Source: Brevundimonas sp. NIBR10 (GTDB taxonomy: Bacteria > Pseudomonadota > Alphaproteobacteria > Caulobacterales > Caulobacteraceae). From it: a DNA stretch of 64,000 nt. The notes under the pieces were generated by a model. It was not told the origin of the DNA. It saw only the letters and a list, made by a program, of their open reading frames with translations, and made no database searches. The translations under genes and the position numbers were made by a program. Location of the stretch: the NCBI RefSeq assembly GCF_027912515.1, contig NZ_CP115464.1:2108001-2172000 (forward strand). Reading direction: 5' to 3'. This document shows, in pieces, positions 1-8,697 of the stretch. Numbering within the stretch: the stretch's first letter is position 1; each line of letters begins with the position of its first letter.

Positions 1-2
1 AC

Positions 3-1772
3 GACTATCCGGTCGAGGTCTATGTCGAAACCGACCCCGCCCGCCAGGCGGCGGCCGTCCTTTTGACCAACACCGCCGTTCCGGTCCATGTCGCCGACGT
101 CATCGCCGCCATCGGCCGGATGCTGAAGTCGAAGCTGACCATCCCCGTCATCGCGACGGCCCTGGGGTATGCGGAGGTCGAGATCAAGCGCCTGGCCGCC
201 CTGGCCGGGCTTCCGTCCGCCGCTCTGGGCGCCCTGAAGTCCGGGAAGATGACGCTGAAGCAGGCGAGGCTTCTGGCGCGCCTGCCGGACAAGGCCGAGC
301 AGGAGGCGATGGCTGAAGCGGCGATGGAAGGCCGCGGCTTCCAGGACTGGCGGATCATCGAGAAGCTCGATGACAGCCGGGTGACGACCCGCGATCGTCG
401 CTGTGCCCTAGTCGATCCTGGGTCCTACGGAACCGCAGGCGGGCGCACCGAGGCCGACCTGTTCGGCGAACTGGCCCCGGTTCTGCTCGATCCGGACATC
501 CTGACCGGTCTGTGGCTGGCCCGCGCCCGCGGCATCGCGGCCGTATTCGAAGCCGAGGGGATGGTCGTCCATGTGACGGCCGGGCCGGAGCCCGACCTGC
601 CCGAGGACCTGGAGGCGCTCGGCTATGTCTACGGCGGGTCGCTGCCTCCCGAGGAGATGTCGCGCTACCGCGCCCAGCGCGAAGTCTACAACGACCGGGC
701 CGAGGCGGTGCGTCTGGCTCTGCAAGCGACCGCCACGCCCGACGTCGCCGATCTGGCCATTGTCGACATGATCCATGCGCGGATCGCCGCCGACCAGACC
801 GGATGCGGAGGCCGGGGCGTCACCACAATGGTTCTTTGGCCGGCCTCCGGCACGGGGGTGGATATCCGCTGCTACACGCCAGAGGAACCGGAGCCCGAGG
901 TCGGACCTGAAGACGAAGGGGCTACGCTGCGCCTCTCCGCGCCGCCGGCCTATGTCGCGCCCGCTGTCGAAGCGGCCGATCCCGACACGGACGGGGTCAA
1001 CCACGCCCTTCACGGCGTGCGCACCGACGTCGCCACGCGAGGTCTCATCCGCGCGCTCGCCGACGACCCCGGCGCGGCCCTGACCGCCCTGATCGCCCGA
1101 CTCTTCACGGTCCTGGTGCTGCGCACGCGGATCGCGCGCTCGGACTCCGCCCTGGCCATCCTCGCAACCGGCTTCAATCCGGCGGGAGGGCGGGTGATCG
1201 AGAGCCTGGACGGCGAGGTCCGCCGGAGGCTCGACGACCGCCGGGCCGCCTTCGAGGCCTCCGGCGACACCGTCATCGGCTGGATCCATGGCCTGCCGCA
1301 CGGCGAGAAGATGGGACTGCTGGCGGAGCTGACCGCGATCAGTCTCGACGTCCGGGAGGAACGGACCTCCCTGATCCGCGGCGCCGCGCGGTCCGAGGCG
1401 ACGGAGCTGGCGGCGCTCTGCGCTGCCGACATCACCCTGCACTGGACGCCCGATGCGCCCTTCCTGCAGCCCCATTCCAAGGGGCTGTTGCTTGGGATGC
1501 TGGAGACGATGGGCGCCGGGGACGAACGCGCGAAGTCGCTCAGGAAGACCGAACTGGTCGATTGGGTGGCGGAACAGGCGGCGTCCCGGACCTGGGCGCC
1601 GGCAAGCCTGTCGTTCGCGGCCGCCCCCGGCGATGAGGCCGGCATAACGCCCGACGGTCCGGATGAAAAGGACGGCGCCGAGGTTGCGGACGACTGGTCG
1701 GAGGACGACGGGGTCGGCGCCTTCGCGGTCACGCCTGCCGGAGAGGCGGCGCTCGAACCTCACGCCGCCTGA
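3..1772 (+). CDS. ParB/RepB/Spo0J-family nuclease-like protein (5' end outside window)
   Basis: The reading frame is already open at base 3, so the start lies upstream and 589 residues are visible. The first ~100 residues match the helix-turn-helix DNA-binding core of plasmid ParB proteins, including the stretch around IATALGYAEVEIKRLAAL and the segment KSGKMTLKQARLLARLP. The family binds parS-like sites and helps partition plasmids or integrated elements. After this come ~400 residues rich in alanine and acidic residues with no recognised domain, as in the long ParB-like proteins of alphaproteobacterial conjugative elements. It is followed by a Strawberry-notch gene and SSB in the same direction, which supports an element backbone rather than chromosomal parABS. 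The ParB identity is firm for the N-terminal core; the role of the long C-terminus is unknown. Confidence 0.85.
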   Translation, partial: DYPVEVYVETDPARQAAAVLLTNTAVPVHVADVIAAIGRMLKSKLTIPVIATALGYAEVEIKRLAALAGLPSAALGALKSGKMTLKQARLLARLPDKAEQEAMAEAAMEGRGFQDWRIIEKLDDSRVTTRDRRCALVDPGSYGTAGGRTEADLFGELAPVLLDPDILTGLWLARARGIAAVFEAEGMVVHVTAGPEPDLPEDLEALGYVYGGSLPPEEMSRYRAQREVYNDRAEAVRLALQATATPDVADLAIVDMIHARIAADQTGCGGRGVTTMVLWPASGTGVDIRCYTPEEPEPEVGPEDEGATLRLSAPPAYVAPAVEAADPDTDGVNHALHGVRTDVATRGLIRALADDPGAALTALIARLFTVLVLRTRIARSDSALAILATGFNPAGGRVIESLDGEVRRRLDDRRAAFEASGDTVIGWIHGLPHGEKMGLLAELTAISLDVREERTSLIRGAARSEATELAALCAADITLHWTPDAPFLQPHSKGLLLGMLETMGAGDERAKSLRKTELVDWVAEQAASRTWAPASLSFAAAPGDEAGITPDGPDEKDGAEVADDWSEDDGVGAFAVTPAGEAALEPHAA

Positions 1773-1933
1773 TCGTCCGGTGATCTGCGCACGCCGCCCT
1801 GGTCCTCGCCGGGGCGGCGTCGTCATTCGGCCGTCGCGACCGTGTCGGGAAGGCCGGAGGAAGGGCGGGGCGACGCGAGCCTGGAGGACCGAGAGGGAGG
1901 CGCCCTCCGCTCCAGGCGACCGGAGTCTTTCTC

Positions 1934-4018
1934 ATGCCCTCGACCCCCACCCTGTCCCTCTTCGCCGACGCTGCGCCGATCGACGCGCCCGCCAACATCC
2001 TGGCGGCCGCCCGGGCGCTGGCGACCCATCTGGCCCGATCCCGCGCGCTCGACCGCCGTCTGGTCGCCGATGTGATGACCACCGCCTTCGGCGCTTCGGA
2101 CGCCGAGGGCGGATGGGCCTGGCGCGACGCCTATGACGCGATCGAGGCGGCGACCGTGCATCAGATCCGCAGGCTCGCGCCGCAGATCGCCCGGCTGGAG
2201 GACGCGCCGGCCGAGATCGTCGCCGTGCTGGCCGGCGTCTCCGTCCTGGGGCTGCCCCACTCTCGGCGAAGCGAGGAACAGGTCGCCCTGGAGCAGTTCT
2301 CGACCCCGCCCGAACTGGCGGCGCTCGCCGTCCTCGCCGCCCAGGTGCGGCCGCAGGATGCCGTCCTGGAGCCTTCGGCGGGAACCGGACTGATCGGCGC
2401 GGTGGCGGAGGCCTGCGGCGGTGTGCTGTCGCTCAACGAGATCGCACCGACGCGCGCGGCCTTGCTCGACGGGCTGTTCCCGAAGGCGGCGCGGACCCGT
2501 CACGACGGTCGCCGTCTTCACGATCTGCTGCCGTCCTCGGGCACCTTCGACGTGGCGCTGTGCAATCCGCCCTTCTCCGATCTGCAGGCCCATCTGGTCG
2601 CGGCCCTGAAGGTCCTCGCCGACGGCGGCCGGATGGCGGCCATCGTGCCGCTCACCGCCTTGGCCGACCGCGGTCTGCGGCACGGCCTCGAGCGCCACGG
2701 CGCCATGACGGCCGCCGTGGCCTTTCCCGCCCGCGCCTTTGCCCGGCACGGCACCTCGGTCGAAACCGGCCTTCTGGTCATGGATCGGGGCGAGGACACC
2801 CGATGGGACGGTCTGCTTCATCGGCCCGAGGATCTGGCGGCGGTCGCCCGCCTGGTCGCGAGCTTGCCCGGGCGGGCCACCGCCCGACCGAGGGTGCGTG
2901 TGGTGCTCGACGCCGCCGCCGTCCTCGCGCCGCGCGGACGCGGCCTGGCCCTGCCGTCCGGTCGGCCCGCCTTTCTGAACGGCGCGATGCCCTTGGCTTA
3001 TGCGGCGCGGGACTGGACCGGGGAGGGGCGCGACGTCGGCCTCTATCAGGCCCACGCCCTGGCGCGCATCGACCTTCCGGACCCCCGGCCGCACCCATCT
3101 CCTCTTGTCGAGTCCGGGCCCATGGCCTCGGTCGCGCCGCCGGCGCCGACATACCGGCCTGTTCTGCCGCCGGCGTTGCGAGACGAGGGCCGGATTTCCG
3201 ACGCCCAGACCGAGACGGTCATCTATGCCGGCGAAGCGCACGGCGCGGTTCTGCCGGGCCGGTGGCGCCTCGGGGAGGCGCCCCACGAGATGACCCTCGT
3301 TCGGGAGGACGCGGAAAACGCGGTCTCGCGGCGTCGCGGCTTCTTCCTCGGCGACGGCACCGGCTGCGGCAAGGGCCGCCAGATCGCGGCCGTCGTCGTC
3401 GACAACATGGCGCAAGGCCGGGTCAGGGCCCTCTGGCTGTCCCGCAACGACGCCCTGCTGGAGGACGCCCGGCGCGACTGGGCCGCGATCGGCGGCGGCG
3501 CTCACGACATCGTGCCGCTCTCGAGCTGGAAACAGGGTGACGCCGTCCGCCTCGACCGCGGGATCCTGTTTACCACCTACGCTACCCTGCGTCAGGCGGC
3601 GCGGGGTGGGCGGCAATCGCGCCTCGACCAGATCGTCACGTGGCTGGGCGAGGATTTCGACGGCGTCATCGCCTTCGACGAAGCCCACGCCATGGCTAAC
3701 GCCGCCGGCGGCGGCAAGGGCGCGCGCGGCACCAAGAAGGCGTCCCAGCAGGGGATGGCCGGACTTGCGCTGCAGAACCGCCTGCCCGATGCGCGGATTC
3801 TCTACGTCTCCGCCACGGGGGCGACGACGGCCGAGAATCTCGCCTACGCGGCCCGGCTCGGTCTCTGGGGCGGGCCCGAGGCGCCGTTCATGTCCCGGCC
3901 CGACTTCCTGGAAGCCATGGATCGGGGAGGGGTCGCGGCCATGGAGCTGGTGGCCCGTGAGCTCAAGGCGCTCGGTCTTTACGTGGCCCGCTCCCTGTCG
4001 TTCGAGGGTGTCGAATAA
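1934..4018 (+). CDS. Methyltransferase / Strawberry-notch NTPase, truncated before the helicase C domain
   Basis: A 694-residue protein with two domains. Residues ~130-300 form a class I methyltransferase fold, with SAM motif VLEPSAGTGLIG and the DNA-methylase-like motif CNPPF. Residues ~415-690 are the Strawberry-notch AAA/DEAH domain, with Walker A GDGTGCGKGRQ near residue 472, the DEAH box FDEAH near 581 and motif III YVSATGAT near 629. Relatives on conjugative elements are about twice as long and carry a helicase C-terminal domain. Here the frame ends with TAA just after ARSLSFEGVE, exactly where the family continues into that half, and the SSB start codon follows two bases later. No remnant of the missing half is left. 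It may be a deletion product that can bind ATP but not translocate. The ATG start leaves a ~160-base gap after the ParB-like gene. Confidence 0.85.
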   Translation: MPSTPTLSLFADAAPIDAPANILAAARALATHLARSRALDRRLVADVMTTAFGASDAEGGWAWRDAYDAIEAATVHQIRRLAPQIARLEDAPAEIVAVLAGVSVLGLPHSRRSEEQVALEQFSTPPELAALAVLAAQVRPQDAVLEPSAGTGLIGAVAEACGGVLSLNEIAPTRAALLDGLFPKAARTRHDGRRLHDLLPSSGTFDVALCNPPFSDLQAHLVAALKVLADGGRMAAIVPLTALADRGLRHGLERHGAMTAAVAFPARAFARHGTSVETGLLVMDRGEDTRWDGLLHRPEDLAAVARLVASLPGRATARPRVRVVLDAAAVLAPRGRGLALPSGRPAFLNGAMPLAYAARDWTGEGRDVGLYQAHALARIDLPDPRPHPSPLVESGPMASVAPPAPTYRPVLPPALRDEGRISDAQTETVIYAGEAHGAVLPGRWRLGEAPHEMTLVREDAENAVSRRRGFFLGDGTGCGKGRQIAAVVVDNMAQGRVRALWLSRNDALLEDARRDWAAIGGGAHDIVPLSSWKQGDAVRLDRGILFTTYATLRQAARGGRQSRLDQIVTWLGEDFDGVIAFDEAHAMANAAGGGKGARGTKKASQQGMAGLALQNRLPDARILYVSATGATTAENLAYAARLGLWGGPEAPFMSRPDFLEAMDRGGVAAMELVARELKALGLYVARSLSFEGVE

Positions 4019-4020
4019 CC

Positions 4021-4440
4021 ATGCAAACCCTGACCCTCGAAGGCTATATGGCCGCCGATCCCTCGATCCTGTCGGCCCAGGGCTCCAGCAAGAAACGCGC
4101 GAGCTTCCGCGTGCTGGAGACCACCCGCTACCGCAAGGCCGACGGCACGCCGGGCGAACGGACCACGGGCTTCAACTGCATCTGCTTCAATGAGGCGACG
4201 ACCGAGAATTACATCGAGCCGTTCGCCAGGAAGGGCAGCCGCGTCGTCATCCAGGGCCATGTCGAGAACGACACCTGGACGGGCAAGGACGGCGTGGAGC
4301 ACTACGACCTGCGGCTGATCGTTGGAGACATCCGGTTGAAGAACCGGCGCGACCGTGTCGGCCGGGAGGACAGCCAGATCGACGCCGGCGTGCAGGAACA
4401 GAGTGGCGGCTACGACCTCAACGACGATATCCCGTTCTGA
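4021..4440 (+). CDS. ssb: Single-stranded DNA-binding protein
   Basis: A 139-residue protein with one OB fold: an N-terminal strand beginning MQTLTLEGYMAADP, the central segment RASFRVLETTRYRKADG and the strand pair ending YDLRLIVGDIRL. It finishes with the acidic tip DDIPF, which in SSB proteins contacts replication and repair partners. The family coats single-stranded DNA as a tetramer. Element-borne copies protect transferred strands during conjugation. The start codon lies two bases after the stop of the truncated Strawberry-notch gene, so translation is probably coupled. It is shorter than chromosomal SSB because the flexible linker is brief. Confidence 0.93.
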   Translation: MQTLTLEGYMAADPSILSAQGSSKKRASFRVLETTRYRKADGTPGERTTGFNCICFNEATTENYIEPFARKGSRVVIQGHVENDTWTGKDGVEHYDLRLIVGDIRLKNRRDRVGREDSQIDAGVQEQSGGYDLNDDIPF

Positions 4441-4458
4441 TCACGGGAGGTTCCAGGA

Positions 4459-4484
4459 CGGCCCGGCGCGCACGCGCCGGGCCG
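4459..4484 (+). terminator. GC hairpin downstream of ssb
   Basis: CGGCCCGGCGCG at 4459-4470 pairs with CGCGCCGGGCCG at 4473-4484, with a minimal loop. A clear T-run is missing, so it may be a weak terminator or an mRNA-stabilising hairpin between ssb and gcrA. Confidence 0.5.
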
Positions 4485-4564
4485 ATTCTCGTCCGGACCG
4501 GAGGGGAAAGCGAGGGCGGAGCGAGGCGAGCCGATGGGGCTCGTTGGCTCAAGGAGATCCTGCC

Positions 4565-5029
4565 ATGACCGCCTCTGGTTGGACCGAAGACCGCATAGAT
4601 CGATTGAAGACCCTTTGGCGCGAGGGCAAGACCGCCGATCAGGTCGCGCGCGACCTGGGGCACGGGATCTCCCGCAGCGCCGTCCTGGGCAAGGTGAACC
4701 GGTTGGGTCTGTCGAACAGCCGGTCCCGCCGATCCGTCCTGGCCCCGCCTGCCGGCGTCAAGGCGGTGAAGGCCCGGCCGATCCGCGCGCTCGACATCCC
4801 GTCAGTCGCGCCGCCGCCGCCTCCGGCCGCCCAGCCCGGGCTGGCGACGCTGCTCTCGGTCCGCCGTTTTCAATGTCGCTGGCCGATGGATGCACCGGGG
4901 GCACCCGACCTGAGTGTCTGTGGTCGACCGGTCGAACGCGGAGCGTTCTGTGGTCCGCACGCGCACGTCGCCTACCGGCCGGCCCGGGACCCGGCGCGCG
5001 GTCTCGAACGCCTTGCCAGGCTCGACTGA
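4565..5029 (+). CDS. gcrA: GcrA-family cell-cycle regulator
   Basis: A 154-residue protein. Residues 4-50 are the GcrA DNA-binding helix-turn-helix (GWTEDRIDRLKTLW, then ISRSAVLGKVNRLGL). A proline-rich linker follows (~80-100). The C-terminal segment contains CRWPMDAPG and the Cys/His pattern C-G-RPV..FC..H. In Caulobacter, GcrA binds sigma70-RNA polymerase and activates promoters carrying CcrM-methylated GANTC sites. The ATG at 4565 has an AAGGAG box 7 bases upstream, so the longer frame is rejected. A copy beside SSB and ParB on a mobile backbone is likely a paralogue of the host regulator and could tune cell-cycle or methylation-dependent transcription. The family call is firm; the function of this copy is inferred. 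Confidence 0.9.
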   Translation: MTASGWTEDRIDRLKTLWREGKTADQVARDLGHGISRSAVLGKVNRLGLSNSRSRRSVLAPPAGVKAVKARPIRALDIPSVAPPPPPAAQPGLATLLSVRRFQCRWPMDAPGAPDLSVCGRPVERGAFCGPHAHVAYRPARDPARGLERLARLD

Positions 5030-5162
5030 CGATCGACACGCGCTGGCGGCAGACAGCTCCGATGGACTATAACGGCGGCCTCGACGAGGTCGCCGTTTCC
5101 GCATTGCTCGGATCGCGAACCGCGCGGTCTCTTAACCGATCCCCTTGCCACATGAGGTCCGC

Positions 5163-5390
5163 ATGGCAGCTCCGGCCGCTGAACTGAAGATGGCCCGTCA
5201 AATCCTCGGATGGGACGCCCTGACGACCGGACGGGCGCTGCGGCTGGCCGGGACGCCTGAAAAAATCGAGGCGCGCATCCATGCGATGGAGGCGGGAGAC
5301 CGCGACATCAGCGGTCCCGTCCGGGTCGCCATGGAAGCCTTTCTCAGCGGCTGGAGACCGGCCGGCTGGAGCGAACCGGGGTTTGGCTGA
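5163..5390 (+). CDS. Small hypothetical protein of the element backbone
   Basis: A 75-residue basic protein beginning MAAPAAELKMARQILGW. The middle (LTTGRALRLAGTPEKIEARIHAMEAG) looks like a compact helical DNA-binding fold similar to short HTH proteins found beside GcrA paralogues on alphaproteobacterial elements, but no family is certain. The ATG at 5163 is preferred over the TTG at 5145 because GAGG lies five bases upstream. It follows gcrA in the same direction at a distance of 133 bases. Confidence 0.6.
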   Translation: MAAPAAELKMARQILGWDALTTGRALRLAGTPEKIEARIHAMEAGDRDISGPVRVAMEAFLSGWRPAGWSEPGFG

Positions 5391-5414
5391 TCGAGACCGT
5401 CAACGGTCCCGGCC

Positions 5415-5636
5415 CTAGTGGACGGTCGCCCATCCGGCCAGGGGCGTCACCTCCCAGGATCCGTTCTCCTGGACGAGCAGTTCGACCTCGAGCCCGGCCA
5501 GATGGATCTGGCGGGTCAACTTCAGCCCGGCGTCCTCGGCGTCCACGCGGCAGTCATATTCGCCGATCTGCCGATCGTCTTTCATGACGCGCCAACCGCC
5601 CTCGGTTCGCAACACGGCGACGGTGATCTTCTCCAT
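5415..5636 (-). CDS. Small hypothetical protein
   Basis: A 73-residue protein starting MEKITVAVLRTEGGWRV. Alternating short strands and one helix (EYDCRVDAEDAGLKL) resemble the small DUF2188-like folds, but the match is only suggestive. It is convergent with the preceding small gene, with only 24 bases between stops. The longer upstream frame is Arg/Pro/Ser-rich and lacks protein character, so the internal ATG at 5636 is taken as the start. Confidence 0.6.
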   Translation of the reverse strand: MEKITVAVLRTEGGWRVMKDDRQIGEYDCRVDAEDAGLKLTRQIHLAGLEVELLVQENGSWEVTPLAGWATVH

Positions 5637-6022
5637 CCTCAGGCTCCGGTGTTGAAAGGCGGTATTGATTCCAAGCCTGGCGCCGCCAGCGTGAGGCGCA
5701 GGACTGCCTGCGGCGCGGGACGATGTCCGCGACGGCGTAGCGCCGTCGGCTCGCCGCCGTCGACGGACGGGAAGAGCGTTGTCTTGTCTTTCGCATCGGC
5801 GCGACGGCGCCGAACGGGGTCCTCGCCCTGAAGGAGGGCGAGGACTTGCCCCCACACAACGCCCTCCGATCTTGTCATATCACCCCGGAAGTCAACGGCT
5901 GCGCCGTTCCCCTCCACGGTCGGCTAAGCGGCCGCCCGCTCCGGTGACTGCCGGGGACCCCGATATGGCCAAGACCGGGGTCGTTGCGCATGGGGCGCTC
6001 GACATTCTCAAGGAATGTTCCA
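5637..6022. other. Intergenic region before the DUF2493 gene
   Basis: No gene is supported in these ~385 bases. A perfect 8-bp inverted repeat (CGACGGCG / CGCCGTCG with a 3-base loop) lies near 5730. The stretch separates divergent genes and must hold both promoters, but I cannot place -35/-10 boxes with confidence. Confidence 0.4.
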
Positions 6023-6964
6023 ATGACCCGCTTCAACACTTCTTCCTCCGCCTTCAGCCCGAAGTCCGACTCCGCCTTCGATGACCTGTCCGCCTCTCTT
6101 GGAGACCCGCGTCCGCATCCGACCGAGGCGGCGCTGGTCCAGCTCGGGCGCGCGCTCATGACCGAGCTGGTGGATGTGATCTCGGACACGGCGCTGGAGG
6201 ACTATCAGACGATCATCGGGGAGGCCCTGATCGGCGCCTTCCATTCGGCGGCCGGGCGGATCGAGAGAGATGCGGACAGGGCGCGCGACACGGTGCGATC
6301 GCTCGACCGCGACTTCGACGGATCGGAGGCGGCCGACACCGAGCTTCAGGAAGCCACGGCCAAGGCGAGGGCGGGCGATGCAGCGACGCAGGCCTGCGAA
6401 CTCATCCGGGACGCGGCCTCGGAAACCTGGACGGTCGCGACCGGGGAGGTCTGGACGGCCTGGCGGGGATCGCGGCGCGGCACGCATCTGACGGCGGCCC
6501 AGCTGGAAGCCAAACAGGCGATCCGGGCGATCAAGCAGCGGAAGTCTGGAGAAGCGGATCCGGGCGGTCCGGTCATCGCCTTCCGGGGCGCGCCCTCGGC
6601 CGACACTTCGGAGGATGCGGGTCGGATCTTCGACGCCCTGAACTGGGCGAAACAGGAATGGCCAGACATGGCTCTGGCGACGACGGGGGCGAAGGGATCC
6701 GAGAAGCTCGCAATCAAATGGGCCCAGCAGAAGGGGGTGAAGCTGATCCTCGCCCGGGCGGATTTCGATACGCACGGCAAGGCCGCTCCCTTCCGGGCGA
6801 ACGACGAGCTGATCGCGCTCGAGCCGGAAGTCTGCTTGACCCTGGTCCATTCGGTGGTCGGGATGAGAGAAGACCCGCGCCCATTCGGACCCGCGCTCAA
6901 CCTTGGACAGAAGGCGATGGAGTCCGGGCTGCGGCACGTCTCCATCAAGGCGCGCGCGGCCTGA
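6023..6964 (+). CDS. DUF2493 (YspA/cpYpsA-type SLOG) domain protein
   Basis: A 313-residue protein. The N-terminal ~150 residues are helical and poorly conserved. The C-terminal ~90 residues form a SLOG-type nucleotide-binding domain, with the segments GSEKLAIKWAQQKGVKLILA and HGKAAPFRANDELIAL matching DUF2493. SLOG domains bind nucleotides or nucleotide-derived ligands. DUF2493 proteins are frequent companions of relaxase genes on alphaproteobacterial conjugative elements, where their role is unproven. The ATG at 6023 has AAGGA eight bases upstream and removes a non-conserved extension. A strong terminator follows at 6988. Confidence 0.82.
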   Translation: MTRFNTSSSAFSPKSDSAFDDLSASLGDPRPHPTEAALVQLGRALMTELVDVISDTALEDYQTIIGEALIGAFHSAAGRIERDADRARDTVRSLDRDFDGSEAADTELQEATAKARAGDAATQACELIRDAASETWTVATGEVWTAWRGSRRGTHLTAAQLEAKQAIRAIKQRKSGEADPGGPVIAFRGAPSADTSEDAGRIFDALNWAKQEWPDMALATTGAKGSEKLAIKWAQQKGVKLILARADFDTHGKAAPFRANDELIALEPEVCLTLVHSVVGMREDPRPFGPALNLGQKAMESGLRHVSIKARAA

Positions 6965-6987
6965 AGCATCACGACTGAGATCAACGA

Positions 6988-7016
6988 CCCGCTCGGCTTC
7001 GGCCGGGCGGGTTTTT
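6988..7016 (+). terminator. Rho-independent terminator
   Basis: CCCGCTCGGC at 6988-6997 pairs with GCCGGGCGGG at 7002-7011 around a TTCG tetraloop, followed by five Ts. It ends the DUF2493 transcript. Confidence 0.9.
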
Positions 7017-7158
7017 CTCTGTCGTCTGCGGTCTACTTGGCGATCCGACGGCCGCACTACGCTTCAGACGACACCGTCGGCGGAGATTTGCGTGCCTTTG
7101 CTGACCTCTGATCGGCATTGATGAGGATATCTGGAAATCCGGGAAAAAGGACTTAGGG

Positions 7159-7203
7159 CAAGATAAAAGGGGGTTTGGGACGGTTCCCTTTTCTCGTATC
7201 TTG
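7159..7203. other. Imperfect inverted repeat upstream of the relaxase (candidate oriT)
   Basis: CAAGATAAAAGGGGG at 7159-7173 is mirrored by CCCTTTTCTCGTATCTTG at 7186-7203. CAAGATA and AAAGGG are conserved in both arms, and the right arm has a 4-base insertion. It lies about 90 bases before the relaxase start, in AT-richer DNA than its surroundings. Origins of transfer often sit next to the relaxase gene and contain such repeats, so oriT is a reasonable guess. No nick site can be shown. Confidence 0.45.
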
Positions 7204-7294
7204 TCAGCATGTTACTCGGCCCAATTCTGGTCCTGGATGACTTGGAATGAGTTGTCCTGGTTCGGTGTTCTGGCCAGCCCGTGGAGGTGAGGCG

Positions 7295-8536
7295 ATGCTG
7301 ATCCGTGAGGCCATCGAAGACCGGGTTTCGGCCGGTGCCGGGGGTCGGACCGATGCGGTCCATGTCGGCCTTCCGCTGCGGCTGAAAACCGAGCGGATGA
7401 GCGTCAAGAACGGCCTGATGAAGCGGCTAGCGAGTTCGCGCGTCTTCGCGCTGGGCGATCGTTCAGGGGTGCTCAGGGCGGCGCAGAACCGGTCCGGTCG
7501 CGCCTTCCGGCTCGACGTCCGTCAACGCGTGATCGTCAAGGCCCTGGTCTCGCGGCATGTGGGCAAGGGCGCGGATCGGGCGGCGGCTCTGGCCATGCAT
7601 GTGTCCTATCTCGGCCGGACCGGCGCGGGCGTCGAGGGTGCCCGTCCGGAGTTCTTCGATCGCGAAGGCGACGCTCTGTCGCCCGTCGCCGAGACGAGCG
7701 GCTGGAGCGACGACCGCCATCATTTCCGCTTCATCATTTCGCCCGAGCACGGCGACCGGATCGACGATCTGAAGGGCTATGTCCGGGAGGTCATGTCCCG
7801 CGTCGGCGCGGACCTTGGGGAGCCTGCCCTGAAATGGATCGCGACCTGTCACTACGATACCGATCAGCCCCACGCCCATGTGCTCATCCGGGGCAGGCGC
7901 GGCGATGGGCGCGATCTCGTGATCCCTCGCGACTACATCGGCTACGGCTTCCGGGCCCGGGCCCAGGAAGTGGCGCAGGAGCGGCTGGGCGATCTGTCGC
8001 GGGTCGATGCCGAGAGGCGGATCTGGAAAGAGACCCAGGCGGATCGGCTTACGGGGTTCGACAAGCGGCTGCTGGCCGCCGTCGACGCCGGCGGGATGGT
8101 CGATGACGGGGTTGGGGCGAGCGACGCCTGGGCGGCGTTGACCCGAGGCAGGCTCCGTCATCTGGAAGGGCTCGGGCTGGCGGTGAGGTCAGGCCGACGC
8201 TACCGGCTCGACGGCGAGATGGAGCTCAAGCTGAGGACGCTCCAGGTCCGCCGTGACGTCATCCGGACGCTGAACCAGCGGCGGCTCGAAGGTGCCAAGG
8301 AGGTCAGAGCGCTGGGGAAGGGGAGAGTCGCCGGGCGGGTCGTTCGCGCGGGCGCGCATGATGAGGCCGGGGCCTCGCCCTGGGTCATCGTCAAGGACAA
8401 GGGCGGGGTCGAACATTACGCCCGGCTGGGCGCCGGGGCTGCGCTGCCCAAGGCCGGCAAGGAGGTCGAACTCCACGGCGGCGAGAACGGCGTGGCGCGG
8501 CTGGTGCTTGGGCGGGGTGCGGATATCGGTCTGTAG
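7295..8536 (+). CDS. VirD2/DUF3363-type conjugative relaxase, apparently C-terminally shortened
   Basis: A 413-residue relaxase. Residues ~120-240 carry the catalytic core: HHFRFIISPE, then the metal-binding motif HYDTDQPHAHVLIRG with its histidines, and the conserved block IPRDYIGYGFRARAQE. The family nicks oriT, attaches to the 5' end and leads the strand into the recipient. Residues ~250-410 are the first part of the DUF3363 region. Homologues I know of run to ~580-660 residues and have ~200 more; that part is missing and the sequence after the stop is not backbone-like. The ATG at 7295 follows a strong GGAGG seven bases upstream. It could be a natural short form, but the position next to unrelated cargo suggests truncation. 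Confidence 0.85.
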   Translation: MLIREAIEDRVSAGAGGRTDAVHVGLPLRLKTERMSVKNGLMKRLASSRVFALGDRSGVLRAAQNRSGRAFRLDVRQRVIVKALVSRHVGKGADRAAALAMHVSYLGRTGAGVEGARPEFFDREGDALSPVAETSGWSDDRHHFRFIISPEHGDRIDDLKGYVREVMSRVGADLGEPALKWIATCHYDTDQPHAHVLIRGRRGDGRDLVIPRDYIGYGFRARAQEVAQERLGDLSRVDAERRIWKETQADRLTGFDKRLLAAVDAGGMVDDGVGASDAWAALTRGRLRHLEGLGLAVRSGRRYRLDGEMELKLRTLQVRRDVIRTLNQRRLEGAKEVRALGKGRVAGRVVRAGAHDEAGASPWVIVKDKGGVEHYARLGAGAALPKAGKEVELHGGENGVARLVLGRGADIGL

Positions 8537-8697
8537 AGGCTGGGAGTGCTTGCGGGTCTCATGTCTATGCAGAGTGGGCCGTCAGGCGGCGGTGAACTGG
8601 TGAGGAGCGGTCAGAGCGGAGACGTCATGAGCGACCTGACGAAGTAGGAGCAGCTATTGGCCGCGCTGATGTTGCACGAAGCGGCCTACGCAGCTAA

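Noticed and set aside
408..1826. Long minus-strand open frame opposite the ParB-like gene
   Set aside because: Arg/Gly/Pro-rich, no domain, entirely antisense to a well-supported gene; a product of high GC.
1823..3688. 621-codon minus-strand frame opposite the Strawberry-notch gene
   Set aside because: No recognisable protein features and fully covered by a conserved gene on the other strand.
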